Shown here in pieces: positions 1 through 8,403 of a stretch of 64,000 bases of DNA. The translations under genes and the position numbers were made by a program. Origin of the DNA: Draconibacterium halophilum (GTDB lineage: Bacteria; Bacteroidota; Bacteroidia; Bacteroidales; Prolixibacteraceae); contig NZ_CP048409.1 of assembly GCF_010448835.1 (NCBI RefSeq), positions 744,001 through 808,000 of the forward strand, written 5' to 3'. Positions within the stretch are counted from its first letter, which is position 1; each line of letters begins with the position of its first letter. The notes under the pieces are model-generated. The model saw nothing but the letters and a program-made list of their open reading frames with translations, was not told the DNA's origin and searched no databases.

Positions 1-1
1 A

Positions 2-1159
2 GACGAGCAAGATCTGCGTTTAAAACTTGATTATACCTATCCGTTTAGTGAAGATGGCCGATTTGAAGCCGGTTACCAGGGACGATTGGAAAGTGAAATT
101 GAATCACTTGAATTTCGTGATTTCGACCAGGCAAGTGGCTCGTGGATTATTAATGATGAATATTCAAGTACTACCGATTTTCAGCGCGATATACACGCCG
201 TTTATTCTACTTATAGTAATAAAATTGGTGAATTCGCGTACATGGCCGGTTTGCGCGGAGAGTTAACTGCACGCGAGATACAAAATACCAGCGCCGATAA
301 TGTTTCGTCGTTAAATCGTTTCGACTTATTCCCAACAGCCCACTTTTCGTACCCGGTTGCAAAAACCGCAGACGCAACAGCAAGTTACAGCCGAAGAATT
401 AATCGCCCGAGTGGCCGCGATCTTGATCCTACTCCCAATTATTACAACCGCTATACCATTCGTTTTGGTAACCCCGATTTGGAACCAGAATACACCAATT
501 CGTATGAGTTAGGTGTAATGAAACGGTTTGGAGAAACACGGTCGTTTATTTCAGCCGATTTGTTTCGTAGGGTAACCAACAATAAAATAGACCGCTTTCA
601 GGAACTTGGAGATGATGGTATTACTTATTTGTACACCGACAATTTTGATAAAGATTATTCAACCGGTCTTGAAGTTACCGGAAACCTGAGTTATAAGAAG
701 TGGTTAATCGTAAACGCAAGTGTAAATGTTTACGATTATAAAATTACCGGTGAGCTAAATGGCGAATCCATCGACAGGCAAAGTACCAACTGGGGCGGAC
801 GAATGAATACAACTTTCAAGTTTTCAGAAAATTCACGTTTTCAGCTAAATGCTTTTTTTAGAGGACCATCAACGTCTGCACAGGGTGAAAGTGCTGCCAT
901 GTTCTTTACGAATATCTCGTATCGCCAGGAGTTTATGAATAAAAAACTTTCGGCAACAGTTAGCGTTCGCGATCCGTTAGGAACAGCTGGTTTTGAACGG
1001 ACAAGTTATGGCGACAACTTTGAAAGCTGGTTTCGTTTTGAGCGTGAACCACGTGTAGTAATGCTTACCTTGAGTTACAAGATTAACAACTTTAAAGAAG
1101 ATAATGGAAACCGTGGCGGTGGCGACGGCGGAATGGATATGGGTGGTGGAGAATTCTAA
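2..1159 (+). CDS. TonB-dependent receptor-like outer-membrane protein, C-terminal part (5' end outside window)
   Basis: The reading frame is open from the first bases of the window, so this is the C-terminal 385 or so residues of a larger protein. The sequence is rich in alternating aromatic and polar beta strands. It carries the phrase GNPDLEPEYTNSYELG, which is typical of the outer-membrane beta-barrel domain of Bacteroidota receptors of the CarboxypepD_reg/OMP_b-brl_3 type. The last residues form a glycine-rich tail (GGGDGGMDMGGGEF) after the final strand, where a barrel would normally end in an aromatic residue. The substrate cannot be told. A hairpin terminator follows, so the downstream regulatory pair is a separate unit. 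Confidence 0.85.
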   Translation, partial: DEQDLRLKLDYTYPFSEDGRFEAGYQGRLESEIESLEFRDFDQASGSWIINDEYSSTTDFQRDIHAVYSTYSNKIGEFAYMAGLRGELTAREIQNTSADNVSSLNRFDLFPTAHFSYPVAKTADATASYSRRINRPSGRDLDPTPNYYNRYTIRFGNPDLEPEYTNSYELGVMKRFGETRSFISADLFRRVTNNKIDRFQELGDDGITYLYTDNFDKDYSTGLEVTGNLSYKKWLIVNASVNVYDYKITGELNGESIDRQSTNWGGRMNTTFKFSENSRFQLNAFFRGPSTSAQGESAAMFFTNISYRQEFMNKKLSATVSVRDPLGTAGFERTSYGDNFESWFRFEREPRVVMLTLSYKINNFKEDNGNRGGGDGGMDMGGGEF

Positions 1160-1186
1160 AATAATACGCTAGAATATTAATATTAG

Positions 1187-1218
1187 ATGCTGTTCTGTTT
1201 TAAGAACGGCATTTTTTA
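1187..1218 (+). terminator. Rho-independent terminator of the receptor gene
   Basis: A 10-bp stem (ATGCTGTTCT at 1187-1196 with AGAACGGCAT at 1203-1212, one G-T wobble) closes a 6-nt loop and is followed by a T run. It sits 27 bp after the receptor stop codon. Confidence 0.85.
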
Positions 1219-1293
1219 TTTCGCGCTTTAAAGCCCGTAAACAGTGAAGTGTAAGAATTCTTTGGATCTGAAAAACGGAAAAACACGTTTAAT

Positions 1294-1329
1294 AACTGAA
1301 AAAACAGTTGCAAAACTGAAAAATCAGTT
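1294..1329 (+). promoter_or_regulatory. Tandem dyad operators upstream of the BlaI-like gene
   Basis: Two near-identical inverted repeats lie side by side: AACTG-AAAAAA-CAGTT (1294-1309) and AACTG-AAAAAT-CAGTT (1314-1329). Their centres are 20 bp apart, about two helical turns. The second dyad directly abuts a TATGTTTG promoter element, and the pair covers the expected -33 region. BlaI/MecI repressors bind dyads as dimers in their own promoters, so autoregulation is the obvious reading. The half-site differs from the classical TACA/TGTA-type bla operator. Confidence 0.7.
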
Positions 1330-1330
1330 G

Positions 1331-1338
1331 TATGTTTG
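1331..1338 (+). promoter_or_regulatory. -7 promoter element of the BlaI/M56 operon
   Basis: TATGTTTG matches the Bacteroidota -7 consensus TAnnTTTG. It lies directly after the second dyad operator and about 115 bp before the blaI-like start codon. This implies a leader of roughly 110 nt that contains the palindromic element at 1357-1441. Confidence 0.6.
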
Positions 1339-1356
1339 TCGTTGTAATTCAATAAC

Positions 1357-1441
1357 TGTCATTTCGAAGGAAGAATGACTGAGAAATCTGTTGCTAATGT
1401 TCGCTGTTGTTACAGATTCTTCTCTTCGTTCGGAATAACAT
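1357..1441. repeat. Dispersed intergenic palindromic repeat (REP-like), copy 1
   Basis: The left arm starts TGTCATTTCGAAGGAAGA and the right arm ends CTTCGTTCGGAATAACA, with inner segments AAATCTGT and ACAGATT also complementary. Together they form a long imperfect hairpin. The same TGTCATTTCGA-type arms occur at 41612-41692, and the related CTGTCATTCCGAG type at 44891-45047. It lies in the leader of the BlaI-like gene. Confidence 0.7.
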
Positions 1442-1453
1442 AAAGTTGCTAAA

Positions 1454-1813
1454 ATGAAAAAACTAACAAAAAAGGAAGAGGAGTTGATGAAGATCCTCTG
1501 GAATCTGGAAAAAGCATTTGTAAAAGATATTGTTGAGTTATATCCCGATCCGAAACCACATTACAACACCATTTCATCGTTGGTGCGTTTGTTGCAAGAC
1601 AAAGGTGTTATCGGTTTTAAACAATACGGCAACACCTACCAGTATTTTCCGCTTATTTCGAAAGAAGAGTACCGCCGTTCGTTTATGAACCAGGTGGTAA
1701 GCGACTATTTCGATAACTCATACAAAAGTGCAGTAGCCTTTTTTGTAAAGGAGAAAAACCTGTCGGAAGACGAGATCGACGAACTGGTTAACCTTATTAA
1801 ACACAAAAAGTAA
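1454..1813 (+). CDS. BlaI/MecI/CopY-family transcriptional repressor
   Basis: At 119 residues this is the usual length for the family. The N-terminal winged helix carries the family signature EEELMKILWNLEKAFVKDI, and the stretch HYNTISSLVRLLQDKGVIGF fits the recognition helix and wing. The C-terminal half (about 75-119) is the dimerisation and protease-sensitive region. The stop codon overlaps the start of the M56 gene by one base (TAATG), so the two are co-translated. By analogy with BlaI-BlaR1 it should repress its own operon from the dyads at 1294-1329 until the membrane protease triggers its removal. The inducer is unknown, and beta-lactams need not be involved. Confidence 0.93.
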   Translation: MKKLTKKEEELMKILWNLEKAFVKDIVELYPDPKPHYNTISSLVRLLQDKGVIGFKQYGNTYQYFPLISKEEYRRSFMNQVVSDYFDNSYKSAVAFFVKEKNLSEDEIDELVNLIKHKK

Positions 1814-4473
1814 TGGAAGATATTTTGCTATATATCGGAAAAGCGGCAATGGCCCTGGGAGCTTTTTATATGGCTTACCTGGCCTTGTTCCAGCACCAGA
1901 AACATTTCCTTTTTAACCGGATTTATTTACCCGTTTCGTTTTTGATCAGTTTTTTAATTCCACTGGTAACATTTACCAAAGTGAATTACATTAAGGAAAT
2001 TCCGGCAGCGGCAGCAAACAGTTTTGCCTTCCTGCCTGAAGCAACTACAGCTCCCCAAACGCAATTTACTTTGGAGTGGTATCATTATTTACTGGCGATT
2101 TATGCACTAGGAATAGTAGTATTTTTCTGCCATTTGTTGATCGGACACCTCAGAGCCATGAAGATTATCCGTTTTAGCCGACTAAAAGAATTGTTCGGGG
2201 CCGAAGTAAATCTAACCGGAAAGGATGTTCACCCGTTCTCGTTCTTCTCAAGAATTGTGTTGTCGGAAAAAACGTTGAAAAATCCAAATCTGAAAATGAT
2301 CATCGATCACGAAATGATTCACGTAAGGGAACGTCATACTCTCGATATTCTTTTTGCCGAATTCTTGTTCCTACTTCAATGGTTTAACCCTTTTGCATGG
2401 TTGGTGAGAGATGCCATGAGAAATAATCTGGAGTACCTGACCGATGATCAGGTAGCCCAAAAACATAATGCCGAAGCTTATCAATTGGCCATGGTAGGTT
2501 TAGCGCATAAAAAAGGAGTGGCTCCCTTTTTGAATGCGCTTAACGGCTCACAACTAAAAAACCGTATTATTATGATGAAAAAGAAAACAGAAAACCGTTA
2601 CAGCCTGCTGAAACAGCTGGTTGTGCTCCCCCTGCTGGCCATTTTGATTATGGGTTTGTCGAACAAAGAAGTACGAACCGAAGTGTTACAGGAATCGAAT
2701 ATTGACGTAGAACAATCAAGAGAAACAGTGCTTGTAAAGCATTTGGTTACATTTAGTGGCGTTGTTGTGAACGAAGATGGAACCGTGTTGCATGGGGTAA
2801 ATATTTATAATAGCAAAGGCGAGTTGGTTGATGAAACTAATTCGGATGGAAAGTTCAGGTTTTCACCGGAAGCTAATGAAAACACCTTTTTGGTAACAAA
2901 GGATGGCTATGGTTCTGTTCAAATAACAAACGACACTGGGAAATCGAAGGAACAATTATTTCTTCAATTAGATAGAATTGAAAAATCGTCTGAAGAAACG
3001 GTTGTAAGTGGTAAAATCACCAACAACAAGGGTGAACCTCTTTCGGCAGTGGCAGTGTTGATCGAAGGAACTACTACCGGCACCATTTCAGACTTTTCGG
3101 GCAACTACGAGATAAAAGTAGCCAACAAAGATGCTGTGCTTGTTTTTAATATGCTGGGTTACGAGTTCCGGAAAGTTCCGGCCAGCAAAGAGAAAATCAA
3201 TGTGGTGTTGACTAAAAGTGATATCGAATCGCAACAATCGCCCAACGGGGTTGTGGTTAAACCGGAACACACCGTTACCGGAAAGATTACCAACGAAGAC
3301 GGTGATGGTATTCCAGCCGCAATGGTTCTGGTAAAAGGAACCACAGTTGGTACTGTTTCTGATTTCTCAGGCAACTATAAAATTGAAACCGACGAAAAAA
3401 ATACACTGGTTTTTAAAATGATTGGCTACGCCGCGAAGGAAGTTGCAATTGATGGAAAATCAGAGATTTATGTACAACTTAGAGCCGATGGTAGTGGAAA
3501 AAAGGATGAAGTGAAAGTGATTGGTTATGGGGTGCAAAACAAGGACAATTTGCCAAAGATCGATATTGAGAAGCTGGGCTTTGAGACCACTTCGGGAGAA
3601 GCTCCCCTCTATTTTGTTGATGGCAAGGAAATGGGCAATGTGGCGAATATTTCCGCTGAAGATATTGAATCCATTTCTGTTTTGAAAGACGAATCAGCCA
3701 CCAGTTTGTATGGCGATAAAGGTAAAAACGGGGTAATTATTATAACAACCAAGAATGCTGTTAAAAAAGAAATAAGCGACGCTTTGGTAATTGTTGACGG
3801 CATACCCTACGGCGGAGATATAGATGATATCGATCCGGAAACCATCGAATCAGTAGAAGTACTGAAAAACGAAAATGCCACCAAACGGTATGGACCAAAA
3901 GCTAAAGATGGCGCTGTAGTTATCAGATTAAAAGGTTCGGCCGGTTTGGATGGAAAGTCGCCGTTGATGTTTCTCGACGGTGAAAAATACACCGGCGATA
4001 TGGATGATATTGATCCTGGAAATATTCAATCAATCAACGTTCTGAAAGATGCTTCAGCCATTGAAACTTTTGGTGAAGAAGGGAAAGATGGCGTGATACT
4101 TATTAGAACAAAATTGTCTGATATAGCTTCCATTATGGATTTGCGAAAGTTCATTGCACAAAAGATTAAATATCCAAAGGAGTTGGTCGAAGCCAATGCT
4201 ACTGGTGTTAGCAAAATCTATGTCAAGGTGAATAGCAGTGGGAGCATTATCTCTGCTGATGAAAAAGTTATTAAAGGAGCAACACCAGTTGACGAGGTGA
4301 TTGTTGTAGCTTATAAACAAAATGAAGCGAATGATACAACAGTTTTGGACGCACAAAATAAATTCAACCGCGAAGTAAAAAGGGTAATTCTCCAACTACC
4401 AAAATTGAATATTCCAGAGTTTATGGATAAAACGATCGTTTTTAATGTAAAATTCATGCTGCAAGAAAAGTAA
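1813..4473 (+). CDS. M56 (BlaR1-like) membrane metalloprotease with CarboxypepD-reg, plug-like and TonB C-terminal domains
   Basis: This 886-residue protein starts with a four-helix BlaR1-type membrane peptidase domain (about 1-290). It has a zinc motif HEMIH (166-170) and a probable third ligand Glu207 in NLEYLTD. The outer part is not a penicillin-binding domain. It has three carboxypeptidase-regulatory-like folds (about 312-385, 397-466, 487-557), then a SusC-like phrase DEVKVIGYG. Three copies of a TonB-plug-like unit follow (about 597-647, 657-708, 716-768), each with a VDG/LDG turn, an ESISVLKD-type strand and a GKNGVIIITT-type end. The last 110 residues (about 775-886) look like a TonB C-terminal domain. 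It probably senses an envelope signal and inactivates the BlaI-like repressor. The receptor-like parts suggest contact with TonB or outer-membrane transporters (inference). Confidence 0.88.
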   Translation: MEDILLYIGKAAMALGAFYMAYLALFQHQKHFLFNRIYLPVSFLISFLIPLVTFTKVNYIKEIPAAAANSFAFLPEATTAPQTQFTLEWYHYLLAIYALGIVVFFCHLLIGHLRAMKIIRFSRLKELFGAEVNLTGKDVHPFSFFSRIVLSEKTLKNPNLKMIIDHEMIHVRERHTLDILFAEFLFLLQWFNPFAWLVRDAMRNNLEYLTDDQVAQKHNAEAYQLAMVGLAHKKGVAPFLNALNGSQLKNRIIMMKKKTENRYSLLKQLVVLPLLAILIMGLSNKEVRTEVLQESNIDVEQSRETVLVKHLVTFSGVVVNEDGTVLHGVNIYNSKGELVDETNSDGKFRFSPEANENTFLVTKDGYGSVQITNDTGKSKEQLFLQLDRIEKSSEETVVSGKITNNKGEPLSAVAVLIEGTTTGTISDFSGNYEIKVANKDAVLVFNMLGYEFRKVPASKEKINVVLTKSDIESQQSPNGVVVKPEHTVTGKITNEDGDGIPAAMVLVKGTTVGTVSDFSGNYKIETDEKNTLVFKMIGYAAKEVAIDGKSEIYVQLRADGSGKKDEVKVIGYGVQNKDNLPKIDIEKLGFETTSGEAPLYFVDGKEMGNVANISAEDIESISVLKDESATSLYGDKGKNGVIIITTKNAVKKEISDALVIVDGIPYGGDIDDIDPETIESVEVLKNENATKRYGPKAKDGAVVIRLKGSAGLDGKSPLMFLDGEKYTGDMDDIDPGNIQSINVLKDASAIETFGEEGKDGVILIRTKLSDIASIMDLRKFIAQKIKYPKELVEANATGVSKIYVKVNSSGSIISADEKVIKGATPVDEVIVVAYKQNEANDTTVLDAQNKFNREVKRVILQLPKLNIPEFMDKTIVFNVKFMLQEK

Positions 4474-4528
4474 CTGGCAGGTATCTTACCTAATACAAAA
4501 TAATTCAGCGGGCGACTATTATTAAAAA

Positions 4529-4574
4529 AAGGATGCCATCCGTTTTTGAGTTAACTCAGAGGGATGGCATCCTT
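4529..4574. terminator. Bidirectional terminator between convergent genes
   Basis: AAGGATGCCATCC (4529-4541) pairs with GGATGGCATCCTT (4562-4574), a perfect 13-bp stem. The loop contains a further small palindrome GAGTTAACTC. A-rich and T-containing flanks allow it to serve both the M56 gene and the GH97 gene on the other strand. Confidence 0.8.
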
Positions 4575-4607
4575 GTATACTCGAAACTCGTGTCTCGCGA
4601 CTCGAAA

Positions 4608-6557
4608 CTAATTCTTCTCAATGATAGCCACCCAGCCACCACCGGGAGCCATTTTAACTTTTACGGTTGAATCGGAAGTTACTTCTACTGTTTCCTGTGC
4701 AAAGTCGGCAGCGTGTTTATCGGCATTCAAACCGTCTTTCCACACTTTCATGGTGTACGTTCCATCGCCAAGGAAATCTAGTTTTAATTCCATTTCACGC
4801 GGATCCCAATCGGTTAACGCACCCACATACCAGGTTTCGCCCGAGCGGCGTGCCACAGCAATGTAGTCGCTAACTTTGGCTTCCAGCACTTTGGTATCGT
4901 CCCAAACTGCCGGCACTGCAGCAAGGAATTCCATACATTCCGGTTCGCGGTAATAGTTCGATGGATTGTCGGCCAACATTTGCAGCGGACTCTCAAAAAC
5001 AGGGTACAAAGCCAGCTGGTGGCAGCGTGTTCCCTGGCTCATTGGCTCGGTAAATACCGGCGTGAAATTCGTTTTGGTTTTGTTGATCATTGCTCCCGGA
5101 GTGTAGTCCATCGGGCCGGCAACCATACGAATAAAAGGCAAGGTTACATCGAGTTCCGGATCGGGTAAATTCGACCATTTGGCATTTTCCATTCCTTTCA
5201 CTCCTTCGTACGAAATTACGTTAGGATAAGCGCGGTCGAGCCCACTTGGTTTGTATGCTCCGTGGAAATCAACCAGCAATTCATGCTCGGCACATTTGCG
5301 GGCAATTTTCTCGTAAAAGTTTACCATCCACTGGTCGTCGCGTTGCATAAAGTCCATTTTAATACCTTTTACGCCCCACTCCTGAAACTGATCGAGCGAT
5401 TCTTCCAGTTTGTCATCCATCGCTTTCCAAACCACCCAAAGAATAATGTCCACATTTTTTTCTTTTCCGTAGTCAACCAGCTCTTTTACATCTATATCTT
5501 TTTCCTTCTGCATAATATCCGAAAGTACATACCAGCCTTCGTCCAGAATGATATATTCCAACCCGTATTTCGATGCAAAATCAATGTAATATTTGTAGGT
5601 TTCATTATTTACACCGGCCACAAAATCAACACCGTAAATGTTGTTGGCATTCCACCAGTCCCAGGCTACTTTTCCCGGTTTAATCCAGTCGGTATTCTCT
5701 ATTTTCTGTTCAGGAGCCAGTTTGTAAATCATTTCGCTTTCTACCAGCTCGGCATCATTTTCGGTAATAATCATGGCACGCCACGGAAATTCGCGAGGCC
5801 CGTTGCATTCAGCAATATAATCGGCATATTTTGTGGGTTTTACATCGCGGTCGCTTAGCTGTTCAGTTTCCAAAACAACCCCTGGATATTTACCCACCAA
5901 TGCATATTTGTTCTCGTCGCTGCCACGTAAAAACATCCCCGGGTAATCCATCAGGCTCGATTCCGAAATATAAGTTTTTACGCCGTTTCCGCAATCAACC
6001 AGCAACCCGGTTGAAGCAAAACGTTCGCTGCCAATATTCGACAGGGTTTCGCGCAGGTATTCGCGTTCCTGGTGGGTCATCATACTTTCTTCTTCCGGAA
6101 ACCAAAGTTTGTTGTCGGCCGGGAAAACAAAAGAGGCCAGCTCGCTTTTCACTTTGTACTCGCCATCCTTATCCGACACCCAACGGTAGGCAGCACCTTC
6201 GTCGTAGGCTCTGAATTTAAGTGCGTAACCTTTAACTGTTAATGTCAGTTCCTTATATTCATCTTTTATTGTGGCATATTTCCGCTGAACAACCGGAGTA
6301 AGTTCCTGCGATACGTTGTTGGTTTTTGCTTTTCTCACTTTGGCATCCACGCCCCAAACGGTGCCGTCGTAAAGCTCCATCGAGATTGGCGATGGTGCCA
6401 CAATTACAGTTCCGTTTAGCAACACCGAGTAGGTAACCGTTTCATTAACATTTACCTTAATCTGAATTCTTCCCGATGGCGAATCCAACGAATATTCTTT
6501 TGCCGAAAGGGTAAAAAACATGCTGATTAAGATAAACAGCATAAATAACTTTTTCAT
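4608..6557 (-). CDS. Glycoside hydrolase family 97 enzyme (alpha-glycosidase), exported
   Basis: This is a 649-residue protein with a signal peptide (MKKLFMLFILISMFFTLSA). An in-frame upstream extension of 21 residues is rejected because it would bury the signal peptide. The order is an N-terminal beta-sandwich, a TIM barrel opening with WDWW near residue 300, and a C-terminal beta domain ending GGGWVAIIE, which is the GH97 layout. GH97 has an inverting alpha-glucosidase group (SusB type) and a retaining alpha-galactosidase group. Here the barrel has KMDFMQRDDQ near residue 400 and YEGVKGME near 453, with DFHG between them. That fits the retaining Asp nucleophile/Glu acid-base arrangement better than SusB. 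It stands alone, with no SusCD pair in the window. Confidence 0.92.
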   Translation of the reverse strand: MKKLFMLFILISMFFTLSAKEYSLDSPSGRIQIKVNVNETVTYSVLLNGTVIVAPSPISMELYDGTVWGVDAKVRKAKTNNVSQELTPVVQRKYATIKDEYKELTLTVKGYALKFRAYDEGAAYRWVSDKDGEYKVKSELASFVFPADNKLWFPEEESMMTHQEREYLRETLSNIGSERFASTGLLVDCGNGVKTYISESSLMDYPGMFLRGSDENKYALVGKYPGVVLETEQLSDRDVKPTKYADYIAECNGPREFPWRAMIITENDAELVESEMIYKLAPEQKIENTDWIKPGKVAWDWWNANNIYGVDFVAGVNNETYKYYIDFASKYGLEYIILDEGWYVLSDIMQKEKDIDVKELVDYGKEKNVDIILWVVWKAMDDKLEESLDQFQEWGVKGIKMDFMQRDDQWMVNFYEKIARKCAEHELLVDFHGAYKPSGLDRAYPNVISYEGVKGMENAKWSNLPDPELDVTLPFIRMVAGPMDYTPGAMINKTKTNFTPVFTEPMSQGTRCHQLALYPVFESPLQMLADNPSNYYREPECMEFLAAVPAVWDDTKVLEAKVSDYIAVARRSGETWYVGALTDWDPREMELKLDFLGDGTYTMKVWKDGLNADKHAADFAQETVEVTSDSTVKVKMAPGGGWVAIIEKN

Positions 6558-6697
6558 AGTAGATAGTTTTAGGTTTTTGTTTCGAAAGTAAAAATAATTT
6601 GATGTGCCGTTGTAGCACAAATGTTCTGTTTTCTATTAAACAGGATGCAGAAAAATGATTTTATACCTATCTTACAGTAAATTTAAAAAGATAGGTT

Positions 6698-7426
6698 ATG
6701 AAGATTATAGTTACACTGATTGTACTACTTGTATTTACTGTTTTTGCACAGGCTCAGCAATTTGAAAAGGATGTATTTAAAACCTCGGAAGGGGAGCTGG
6801 AAATTACTTTTATTGCACACGGGACACTGATGATGGAGTTTGACGGGAAAGTGATTCATATTGATCCGGTTTCGTGGTATGCCGATTATGCTACCATGCC
6901 AAAAGCCGATTTGGTTTTGATAACACACGAGCACGGCGATCATTTGGATGCAAAAGCAATTGATGCAGTTAAGAAAGAGGGAACTCAGGTGGTGCTCACC
7001 AAAACCTGCAACGAAAAATACGCCGGAACAGCGGTGCTTAGCAATGGCGAGTCGGGAACATTCGCCGGAATAAAAGTTGATGCAGTACCGGCTTATAATA
7101 TTAAACACGAACGCGATGCCGGGCAGCCTTTTCACCCCAAAGGAGTTGGTAATGGTTATGTGCTGCACTTTGGCGATAAAAAAGTTTATGTTGCCGGCGA
7201 TACCGAAAATATTCCTGAAATGGCCGGGCTAAAAGACATCGACGTGGCGTTTCTGCCCATGAATTTACCTTATACAATGACTCCGGAAATGGTGGCCGAT
7301 GCTACCAAAATGTTTCAGCCTAAAGTACTTTATCCGTATCATTTTGGCGAGACAAATACCGATGAGCTGGCTGAATTATTAAAAAATCAAAACAAAACCG
7401 AATTACGAATACGAAACCTTAAATAG
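6698..7426 (+). CDS. Exported metallo-beta-lactamase-fold hydrolase (UlaG-like)
   Basis: This 242-residue protein has a signal peptide ending near AQAQQ. The metal-binding motif HEHGDHLD follows the strand LVLITHEH. Further ligands are likely in GDTEN (Asp) and YPYHFG (His). The overall pattern matches the UlaG-like/MBL-fold group annotated as metal-dependent hydrolases. The substrate cannot be inferred. It is divergent from the GH97 gene, with 140 bp between the two start codons, and has no close operon partner. Confidence 0.85.
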   Translation: MKIIVTLIVLLVFTVFAQAQQFEKDVFKTSEGELEITFIAHGTLMMEFDGKVIHIDPVSWYADYATMPKADLVLITHEHGDHLDAKAIDAVKKEGTQVVLTKTCNEKYAGTAVLSNGESGTFAGIKVDAVPAYNIKHERDAGQPFHPKGVGNGYVLHFGDKKVYVAGDTENIPEMAGLKDIDVAFLPMNLPYTMTPEMVADATKMFQPKVLYPYHFGETNTDELAELLKNQNKTELRIRNLK

Positions 7427-7548
7427 GGTAGAAATTCTTTTTACCTTCAAGCTTCAAAAGATTAATTTGAAACTAACACAATTCATGGACTTAATATTGA
7501 TGAATTCTGTGTGCTTGGTTTAATCTGTTTAACAAAAAATTTCATGAT

Positions 7549-8028
7549 ATGAAGAAGATGGGAACTCTCATTTTGGTGATGGTAGGTTTTATGTTGGCAG
7601 CTACTGCCCAGGAGAAAAAGGTTTATGACGGTTATAAAGAATTAGTTGCTGAAGCTAAGCAGCAAATTGAAGTAATTGATTTACATGGATTTCACGAGAA
7701 ATATATGGATGGATTAAAAAATCGCAAACCCGATTATATTTTGCTTGATGTTCGCACAGCGGACGAATACCATGCAGGACATGTGCCCGGTGCGTATTTA
7801 GTGCAGCGTGGTGTGCTTGAATCGCACATTGCCAAAGAAGCGGTGTGGGAAGGATTTAGACATGCAGTGCCCAAAAAGGACGATACTATAATTTTATATT
7901 GCCGCAGTGGAAGCCGGTCGGCACTGGCAACAAAAACGCTGATGACTTTGGGATACACACATGTTTATTCGCTTGATGGTGGCTGGAAAGCCTGGCATGA
8001 AGAATATCCGAAACTGGAACGGTTTTAA
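7549..8028 (+). CDS. Exported single-domain rhodanese (sulfurtransferase)
   Basis: This 159-residue protein has a signal peptide (MKKMGTLILVMVGFMLAATA). One rhodanese domain contains the phrases LLDVRTADEYHAGHVPGA and LDGGWKAW. The active-site loop is intact: YCRSGSRSA, with the catalytic Cys at its start. It is predicted to move sulfane sulfur in the periplasm. It lies beside a small membrane protein and a Crp/Fnr regulator but is not obviously co-transcribed with either. It differs from the two cysteine-less rhodaneses at 16-17 kb. Confidence 0.9.
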   Translation: MKKMGTLILVMVGFMLAATAQEKKVYDGYKELVAEAKQQIEVIDLHGFHEKYMDGLKNRKPDYILLDVRTADEYHAGHVPGAYLVQRGVLESHIAKEAVWEGFRHAVPKKDDTIILYCRSGSRSALATKTLMTLGYTHVYSLDGGWKAWHEEYPKLERF

Positions 8029-8087
8029 TAACACATAATCTTCCTGCACCAAACAAATGTCGGGTAGGTTATTGTTTCCTGTCCGTC

Positions 8088-8294
8088 TTACTGATGCTGC
8101 TTTTTACATCCGCGAACAACACAAATTGTAGTTGCTGCAAGGCCAATCGATGCAAACACAATCAGAGCGGTATAAAATACGGTGGATGATAAATTGGCAC
8201 AACACGTTACGAAGCCCAAAATGATTGTAGCAAAGAATCCCAAAATTCCCCAAAGACCTAAATTGTAGCAAGCAAGTGTTAATAATTTATTCAT
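8088..8294 (-). CDS. Small cysteine-containing membrane protein, unknown function
   Basis: This 68-residue protein is almost all hydrophobic, with two predicted membrane segments (about 12-30 and 40-58). It has five cysteines, including a CC pair after the first segment and two in the C-terminal segment, and a basic tail GCKKQHQ. I do not recognise the family. It is divergent from the Crp/Fnr gene and shares an intergenic region with paired inverted repeats, so it may be a target of that regulator. Clean start and stop codons and a stable hydrophobic pattern support a real gene. Confidence 0.6.
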   Translation of the reverse strand: MNKLLTLACYNLGLWGILGFFATIILGFVTCCANLSSTVFYTALIVFASIGLAATTICVVRGCKKQHQ

Positions 8295-8310
8295 GATATT
8301 TTACTTTTTA

Positions 8311-8374
8311 CAAGTATACGCTCAATAAAGATCATTGGTTCATAAACCATTGTGAAATAAATCTCGTATACTTG
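8311..8374. promoter_or_regulatory. Nested inverted repeats in the divergent small-protein/Crp intergenic region
   Basis: A perfect 10-bp inverted repeat, CAAGTATACG (8311-8320) and CGTATACTTG (8365-8374), flanks 44 bp. Near the middle sits TGGTT-CATA-AACCA (8336-8349), with the 5-4-5 layout of a Crp/Fnr-type site. The region separates the small membrane protein from the Crp/Fnr gene, so shared or autogenous control is plausible. Confidence 0.5.
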
Positions 8375-8403
8375 TGATATTAATTACAAATCAGATCTTT
8401 CTT

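Noticed and set aside
5262..5858. 198-residue open frame opposite the GH97 gene
   Set aside because: It runs antisense to a well-supported gene and has no family-like composition.
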